Shown here piece by piece: positions 35,301 through 44,300 of a stretch of 64,000 bases of DNA (positions are counted from its first letter, which is position 1; every line of letters starts with the position of its first letter). The position numbers and the translations under genes are program-made. A model generated the notes under the pieces. It had not been told where the DNA came from. It made no database searches and was given only the letters and a program-made list of their open reading frames with translations. The DNA comes from Microvelia longipes. Its lineage: Eukaryota > Arthropoda > Insecta > Hemiptera > Veliidae. The stretch is from the NCBI GenBank assembly GCA_018340805.1, contig JACMZG010001914.1, forward strand, positions 21,092,593 to 21,156,592, read 5' to 3'.

Positions 35301-38300
35301 AGTAAAAAAGTTATTAGAAGCTGACTTAATAGAAGAGTCAGATTCTCCCTATGCATCTCCAGTCACATTAGCTTACAAGAAAGATGATGGTAGACGATCA
35401 AGATTGTGTATAGATTTTAGGAGGTTAAACAAGCTAATGGTACCAGAATGCTATCCTTTTCCTACCATAAATGATGTTATAGACAAGGTCCTAATTGTAA
35501 ATATTTCACTGTTTTGGATATAAATTCTGCTTTTTGGTGCATTGTGTTAAAATTAAAAGATCGAGAAAAAACTAGCTTCGTTACCAAATATGGGAAATTT
35601 ATGTTTAAAGTGCTACCTTTTGGACTTAAGAATGCTTCAGCTATGTTTCAAAGAATTTTATCTAACATCATCAGAAGAAATAACTTAGATCCATTTTGTA
35701 TTAACTATATTGATGATATACTTATATTTTCACGTTCTTGGGAAAAACACATTCGGCACATAGAGATGTTTCTAAAAGCAATCATAGAAGAAGGTTTTAA
35801 ACTTAAATTAATAAAGTGCACTTTTGCAGCAAATTCGGTAAAGTATCTCGGGCATGTTATCCAAGAGAATAAAGTTTCACCATGTCATGAAAATTTGATT
35901 GCGATTAAAAATCTTCAAAGACCTACTGATAAGTCCGGTGTAAGAAGCGTATTAGGATCTATTAACTTCTATTTGAAGTACATTGAAAACAGTGCTCAAA
36001 AATTCGAACCTCTTCACAAACTTTTAAGAAAGAATGAGGAATTCAAGTGGAACCAAGACTGTGAGAATTGTTTCAATATGATAAAAGAGTATTTATGCTC
36101 AAAACCTGTTTTAGCTATTTACGATGTAAGTAAAGATATCTTTATTGAAACTGATGCTAGTTTCAGAGGTATTGGAGCAACCTTGAAACAACCACAATCA
36201 GATGGATTGCTACACCCAGTTGCTTATTTTTCTAGAAAGTTGTCAGAAAGAGAAAAGAAGATGGATATTATACACCTAGAATGCAAGGCTATCAAAGATG
36301 CAATAAAATATTGGCAATACTACCTCATTGGAAGGGAATTCACTGTTTGTAGCGACCACAAACCTTTAGAGAACTTAAAAACTAAATCAAGAACTGACGA
36401 ATTATTAGGAGATTTGGTGCATTATCTTTCACAATTTAACTTCAAAATTATTTATAAAAAAGGAAAAGACAACATAATGGCTGACTTACTGTCCAGATAC
36501 CCTGTTTTGGAGTATTTTGAAAACGAAGATGCAGTTGAAGTAGTTAACCTAATAGAACTCCCTGACATTCTCCTCGATCAAAAAGAAAATGTTTTAGAAC
36601 TAAAGAAAGCTAATAAAACTGAAAGACGTCACGGTATAACATTTAAGAAGTTAAATGAGAAATCAAGGATATATGTTTCAGAAAAATTTGGTTTGAAATT
36701 GATAAAGAAAGTTCATGATTATTTTGGCCATATAGAGTTGCAAAATTAAAAGAAAAGATAAGACCATTTTATTACTTTCAAAATTTCGACAAGTTAATAC
36801 AAGAATTCTGTAAAGGGTGTTCAGTGTGTATAGAAAACAAGACGAGAAGAAGTAAAGTCATTGGTCTTGTGCAAGAGACTTTATCAATCTTATTGATCCC
36901 ATAGCAAAGAAAAACAAAATTAAAATTATTTTAGCTGACCAGTATACTGGAATTAACTCTGGAGAACTCAAAAGATACCTTCAGAAGATGGATATACAGT
37001 TAGTATTTACCTGTATAGATTGCCCCCAATCAAATGGACTAAATGAAAGATTAAATCAGACATTAGTCAATAGAATTAGGTGTAAATTAAATAGTGGAGA
37101 CAAACGTGCTTGGCCTGTGCTGCTAATGAATGTGTTAATGAATATAATAAAACAATTCATAGCTCTACTAAATTTGATCCAGAATATTTATTGTTTGGTA
37201 CCCAATCAAAAATTACTCCTATTGATCTACCTAAAAGAAACATAGAACAGGATAGAAAATTAGCGTTTTTAAATTCTATGAAAAGTTTTGAAGCTAACAA
37301 GCAAAGATTCGATAAGAACAGAATAGAGCATGAATTTAAAGTTGGCGTTCAAGTGTATGTTGAAAACGGCAACAAAATAAATAGAAAGAAAATGGATAAA
37401 GTTAGAATCGGACCATTCACCATTCTCAAGAGGATATCAACATCATTTTATGAAGTCGACTGTGGAAAGAGGAAAAAAGAATCCAATTTTTTTCACTGTA
37501 GCAAATTGTCACCTTTTCACCAGAAAAGTGACTTGGGAGGGGGAGGTGTAAATAACTGTTAGTTATTTGTTTTGTTTTTATTTTATTTTATTTTACATCG
37601 TTGCTAAGGCAACGATGTTTGATTTTTTGACACTTTGTTCATTATTTTTATATATTTTTCATTTCATAGATTGATCTCTAAATTTTATGCTAAGGTGTGT
37701 TTAATAGCTTGAAATTTAATCATTCTGTTTCAGACTAATGAAATCTTTTTATTAAACAACCTTACATATATTAAAATTAATGATAAGGCAAAAGACAATA
37801 ACAGCTATAATAGGGCTTATTTCCTCAAAAGAGAGCTCTCTAAGAAAAAGAAGTTTCAGCATCCCTATCCAGGTATGGTTAGGACGAGAAGTGAAACAAA
37901 GAAAAAGATAAACAAAACTGATACTTCTGGCAACAAGAAGAAGGAACCTAAAGATGTGAAAACCTCTAGGCAGGCTAAATCAGGGAAATCAGTCTCTATG
38001 TCTAACATACCACTTAATGATGAAAGACAAGACCTATTGAATATGTATTCTTCTTCACTTTCTCTTGTTGAAACAAAAATGGATAATACCAATTGCAACC
38101 ACACTATTATAGATGTAAACAGCATTAAGATCTATGAACCTTGTTCAATCCAATCTGCAGCTAGCAGTACCTCAGTTGAAAATACGGTGCAAAAAATAAC
38201 TACTAAAGCACAAGTGTTAAATCACCAGGAGTTTACCTTTATATTTAATGGGATAACTTATGTAAATTTAGGGTTTAAATTTCTACTTACTTTTAACTAT

Positions 38301-41300
38301 TACAAATTAAGTATTTTGGGATCCAGGATCTTCTGAAGGTTTATATTTCTATTTTACTTTAAACTATTAAAAAATTTGTATTTCAGCATCCAGGATCTTC
38401 TGAATTGTAAAATACACTGACTTGAAGTTACAGTGTACACTTGACTTAACTGCAGTGTAGCAGTTAAATCTATTTGGGAGCTTATTGACATATAAAACTG
38501 CTGTAGCAGTTACATAGGATCAGGAGAAATAAGAAGAAACATCAACAAGTGGTTGGTAACAAAATGGCTTTATGGAAGTAACTCGTTGGATTATTTTTAA
38601 CGTTATTTATTACTAATGTGCGGTAATGGACTTAAAATTGCTTAATAAGTTTTATTTATGCTTATAACTAGTAATCACTATGGTTGCCTTTGGTGGTGTT
38701 GCCTAGTCTTATTTTCTTGCTGATGTACCGATTGACAGCGTAGCGGCTTCTTTACCCTCTGGCTTATTTTCGTGACATACTGAACTATTTTTACTGTTAC
38801 ACCTCTCTTCTGGTCATCTGGCTGGCTAATTATTGATTATTTAAAATTAATCTCATTTTGGAACATAAAAATATAGTTTAGTCTCCACTGTCCATGGCTG
38901 ATCAAAGGTGAGCTGTTTCCAGAGACAGAGGGATTCTTCCTAGCTATGCAAGATCTGGTAATAAGTGGTCGAAACTATAGGAAGTACATTCCTATAGTTT
39001 ATCCTGAAGACCATAAAGGATGGTCTTCAGGATGACTCGTGTAGACTCTGTAGAGATGCTCCAGAAAGCATAGACCATATAGTGTCTGGCTGTAAAATGT
39101 TGGCTCAAACTGAATACAAAAACAGACATGATAACGTGGGGAAAATAATTCATCATAAAATTGCTAGTGCCTGCAACCTGCTAAATGACATAGAAACACA
39201 GACGCCATATTACAAATATAATCCAAACATAGCATTAGAAAATAGACAGGCTAAACTACTCTGGGACCGAACATTATTAACAGATAGAACAATAGATGCT
39301 AACAGGCCTGATATTACACTATTAGACAAAACTACCAGAAAACTTTACTTAATAGATGCTGCCATACCTAATACTCATAATTTAGAAAACACATTTCAAA
39401 CTAAAATTAATAAATATCTAAAATTAGCAGAAGAATTGAAAGTTCAATGGCAATTAAATGAAACCGTCATCATCCCAATAGTAATGTCAGCCACTGCCAT
39501 AGTCGTTAACAGTATTCATGACTCATTAAAACATTTAAATCTTCCTGATAACATTTATAAAACTCTGCAGAAATCAATAGCTCTAGACACGTGCAGTATT
39601 GTTCGCCGTTTTCTGTCCAGATAATTATAAAATAAAAAAGTAAAATTGTAGAAACTTGGCACACAGTGTCCGCTCTGCAATTAACCACTTTTCTAAGTGA
39701 GAAAAAAACCTAAACATAATAATAATAATGGCTCTCGCTGTTACTATCCAGTACTATTGTCTAGCGACGTCAAATATTAAGACTAAAATAACTAAATCCT
39801 ATCCTCCAGGAACTCGTCTATTGAGTAATAGGCTTTTTGAGTCAATAGCTTCTTAATATGTAGCTTGCAAGAGTCTTCAGGTAGCGCAGAGTAGGATGCA
39901 GGAAGATTATTAAAGCATTTCCTCTCCAGATAATGGGGTGATTTGTTAGTTAAGCTGAGCCTGTGTTGAGGTAAGTTGAGTCTATTGCAGTTCCTGGTGT
40001 TATGGTGGTGATCCTTATTTTATAGGCAGGATGTTAGATCAGGTTATAGGGGTTTAGCATATTTTGTTAAAAACAATATACCAGTTAAGGCTATTATATA
40101 ATATAAATATAAATAATATTTATATTATCTATAAATTATTATTTATAAATAATAATATTATTTATATTATATTATTTATATTATCATTATTCCAAGCAAC
40201 TATCAAATTTGTGAATCAATTTATTCACAAGAGATAAGTGTTTATGTAGGGAATAGATGGTATCTCCTCATAAATGTGTACATACCACCTTGTGTACAAA
40301 TACATATAGAGGAACTACAGAATCTATTTAACAAATTGGAGGGAAATCCTGGGATTATATGTGGTGACTTTAATTGTAAGAACCAGCTTTTTGGTTCTGA
40401 TAGCCTAGATGTCAGGGGAAAAATATAGAGGAATCTATATAAAAACTAACAAAATCATTAAGTTAAATTATGGTAAAATCTCTAGGTTATGATGGTATAC
40501 CCAAACAGTACTTGACTTAGCCTTTAGCTCATTACATATTTTGCCACAGTGGCATGAAGAGCAAGATTTATTAGGCAGTGATCACTTTCCTGCAATTATT
40601 TCTATACCCCTTGGTAACCAAAGTCAAGGAAATAATGTTTTAAAATATAAACTAAAACAAGCAAATTGGGACAGATATAAAGCTATTTTTGATCAACACT
40701 CATATTCTGAGGACAAACAAAACAAGTCTGAAATAGTGAGGATGAGAAAATCCGATATAGAAAGGAAAAATTCTGAAATAAAATATACCCAATTTTTTTT
40801 AATTACCAAGCCATCCTTTCTTCTCTTAGTTATTTACAACAATAAATAATTTTATTTGCTACTCACTTTTCTACCATTTTGGAGCCACAGTAAGGATGGA
40901 TAAGATTTAATATCAAAGTGTTGACAAATGTTCTTATAAACAGTGCAATCAATTTTCCCAATAGTTATAGATGAATCACCTTTGTAGTGCTTAGCAAACT
41001 CTTCCCACTCAGGAGCCAATTTCTGTATGAAATAATAACAAACAATTATAATAATAAAAAAACTGTTAAAATAAATCCAAGCTTAAATTTAATTTATCCA
41101 AAATCATGATATAGCTGGTGATAGATGCTCCACCCACTAAGCTACCAAGGCAGATTGATATTTTCACACTAATTGTGTGCTTTCAACACAATATCATACT
41201 GTCAGTCCTACATTAGCATAGAACTTTTTACATAATTTTTTTACCAGTTAATCATAATTGAATAAATATATTTATATTTTACTTATTTTTATAAAAAATG

Positions 41301-44300
41301 CAATTTATTAATAATAGTTAATAAAAATATAATAAATTATTTGTATAATTACTTAATTAAATATATGGTTAATTAAACAGTTAATAAAATTTAATTTATT
41401 GATTACAGTGCACTTATTTACTCGGGTACCCCCCTATAAAGCCCACCTATGAAAATAAGGTGACATGAGGGTAAATGTTTACTTGGATGCCATTAAATAA
41501 ACTAATCCTCGGTAAGGGTATTAATTGACAATCTTAATAGTAGAATGTTAAAAACCATTGGGGCTTTTGTATGGGGTGAAAAGTGAAAAAGGGAAGAAAA
41601 AATTGGGTAAGAGGTACCCCGGAACTTTTCCTCATCACATCAGATTCACTACACTCATCCTCCCTACTTCCGTATTTTTACAATTTAAAAAAAAGCGTAC
41701 ACTAGTCATTTGATTAAAATTGAAATAATGCTCATAATGAGATAAAACTTGGACCATATGTTAATCATATACATGGCTACATGTGGGCCAAATCTTAATC
41801 CGATCTCAATATTTTTCCGTTTTATGATTTTTTGAAATCAACCCATTATTTCGAGTTATTGACATCATAAAAAATTATTTTCCGTACAGCACAACTACAC
41901 CTATAAAATGATTTTTGTACAAAGTTTCAACTCTCTATACTGGAAGCTATGATGATAACAGACACACACACATACAGGCAAAGAACTTTGTGAAAACCAC
42001 TAAGGAGGCCTTAAAAACACCTGAACAACAGATAATTCTGGTGACTAATGGCTTTCAAATTTTTTTTGCAAACACAAAACTTTTCTTATGTACCTATGGT
42101 ATAAATAAGGAAAAGTAAAAATAACTATAAAAAGAAGAAAGGTACCCAAGGAAAGAAAGACATATAGGACTATTAGTTTAACATGGTATCAACAATAGGG
42201 GGTGAGGGAAAATAAAGATATATTTAAAACATTATCAAATATCTAAATAAAAGATAAGATTGAAAGTTAAAAAATTGAAATTCCTATTTTAACAGTTGAA
42301 AGAAGTTTATGTCATGTCTATTATAAAATAACACACGGCTAATGTCAATTGAGCCCGCCAAAATCTCAATGCTTTTAACCCTCTTTTTTAACAAAAAAAT
42401 CCCTTATTTTAAGTAACAAAAAAATCCCTACTCTGGCAACACTGTAAGTCAGGTTATGTTTTGAATTTTATTATTTGTTTTTATTTGTTATCGTATTTTT
42501 TTATTTTTTAATAATTATTTATTTACTTTTTAAGTAGGAATATTGTTGTATCTTATAAATTTATCAACTAAGTGCTGCTTTAAATTTGTTCGGAAAGTAT
42601 GAATTAAGTGGAGTTAAAGTTGTTAATTACGTAATGCAATGGACCATAATAGTTCTATGATAAAAGTTTCGACAATTTAAATAAATCGTCAGCTATAATT
42701 ACTTCTTTCCAAAACAAACAGCTTTTTTTTGTCACGTTTGTATAATTGAATGCATATTGTTTCATATTATAAAAATAATACGACACAATATGCATTCATG
42801 ACTTAAAAATGTCAAAACTGTCATCTATTGAAAGACATGGCATTTTCCAAAAAAAAATGCTGTCTTTTAGTTGACAGACCACAGACCCTGCGCTGTACTC
42901 AAATAGCAAAAAATGCTTGAAGAATAAATCAGTGTCTATGCGTCAAATATAGCCACTCAGATCATATTACAACTCCACAATAATTGGATGAATTGAACAG
43001 ATTGGAATGAAACGAAATGAACTCAAACAGATCAATGTGCACAATGAGGGATATAAAAGCGACGCGAGGTTACAAATATTTACAACCAGTGTTGCCTTTT
43101 TATGATTTTATTTATGAGGTTGGCATGAGGAGGAGGGGAAAGGTGCGTGGTCGGTCTGAACCAATAGAATTCTTTCCCTCACAGATTTTTGGCGAGCTGT
43201 CAATTGATTTTAACCGTGTGTCGTGTTATAACCATAGAATGAGCTCACATTGCATAAAAATGAGGTTATAATAAAAAAAATGTAGGAATTATTGGGAGCA
43301 TATGACCATGGAATATTTGGAAAAAATAACACTGAGGGGGTTGATTTAAAAGTTTATGCCAATAAATTAAGGAAGCAATTAATCACAGGGCTACATTTTT
43401 GCTGAATTACCAAGCAAACATTTCAACTAAATGGAATAGTGCAACTTGGTTTTAATAGTGCTTCAAACATTAACACTCTTCATACCATAAGCCATCATTT
43501 TTAACAGTATTCCTTGCTGTGTGGTCTATAAATTTGCAATGATCAATAAAATAAGGAAACCTCTCTAAACAAGAACAATAATAAAAACAAAATAGAGACC
43601 TGACTATGTCCACACCAAGGTGCAAAAAACATGACAAAATGGTTCCCCTTAGATAACGTATCAAGCATAGCCATCTCGTTTTCAGCAGGTTCCGAACTCT
43701 TCTCTCCACCTTCCTTTTCTTCCTCATCCTAAAATCAATACCAAATTTTAATAAATGAAAGGGGGGACCTACTAGGTATTCCTAATAGTAATTATTGAAT
43801 TCTACAAAAAATACGTTTCTATCAAAAGGGTTTTTAAAAGTTAAAAGGGTATCTTAAAAGAAGGAGAAATTTCTGTTGTACAACCATTGGTTTTGTATTT
43901 ATATTTTTCATATACTTTACAAAAATACTTTGTATTTTTGTTTTAAAACAATTTGCATAAGTCAACTTCTGTAATTTATCATAGTAAGTATATTGACATT
44001 GTTAATATATTTACTTCAGGAACATAAAGATTTCTAAAGTACCTCACTTTAAATTTAGTCAAAGAACCAATTTTTATTCAGACAATAAAACCAAATTTAG
44101 TAATAAGTAAGTACTAGAAAAATAAGAGTTTAATTAATGTCTTTGACTATATCTCCTCTTATGTTATCAATTGAGGTAACACAAAAAATAAGATGAAATT
44201 GATACCAATAAGACAGTAAAATAATAGGCAAAATTATTCCATAAAATGACAAAAAAGATTGGCTAACAATCAAAGCCAACACAAACTATAATGTGTATAA

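Larger units (their letters stand above)
33206..37770 (+). mobile_element. Ty3/gypsy LTR retrotransposon with deleted integrase core
   Basis: Two 220-bp LTRs (33210-33429 and 37547-37766) begin TGTAAATAAC, end CCTTACA and differ at about one site. A TATA target duplication flanks them (33206-33209 and 37767-37770). A polypurine tract GACTTGGGAGGGGGAGG sits at 37530-37546. Order: Gag-like ORFs with a CCHC knuckle, aspartic protease, reverse transcriptase (YIDD), RNase H and integrase, which is the Ty3/gypsy order. There is no envelope ORF. Gag and Pol are split by several frameshifts, and integrase lacks a central part, so it is not autonomous. Confidence 0.93.
32460..40866 (-). other. TXNDC5 intron 5 (8.4 kb, retroelement nest)
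   Basis: Contains a gypsy LTR element (33210-37766), an unassigned ORF (37790-38336), an R2/R4-type LINE tail (38870-39735) and a decayed APE-type LINE (40200-40855), all on the + strand, opposite to the gene. 40085-40195 is a self-complementary AT tract. 32460-33205 shows nothing recognised. Confidence 0.8.
41023..43599 (-). other. TXNDC5 intron 4
   Basis: A 2.6-kb intron containing a reverse copy of the GGTACC-ended repeat (41600-42123) and a TIR element (42321-43230). The rest is AT-rich with nothing recognised. Confidence 0.75.

Noticed and set aside
36988..37245. Separate small gene downstream of the gypsy Pol ORF
   Set aside because: It is the remaining half of the integrase core, in frame with gypsy integrase motifs.
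40440..40500. VKSLGYDGIPK looks like the RT motif KSPGxDGI
   Set aside because: It lies within the endonuclease part of a scrambled LINE, where an RT motif is not expected. It may be a recombined piece but is too short to claim.
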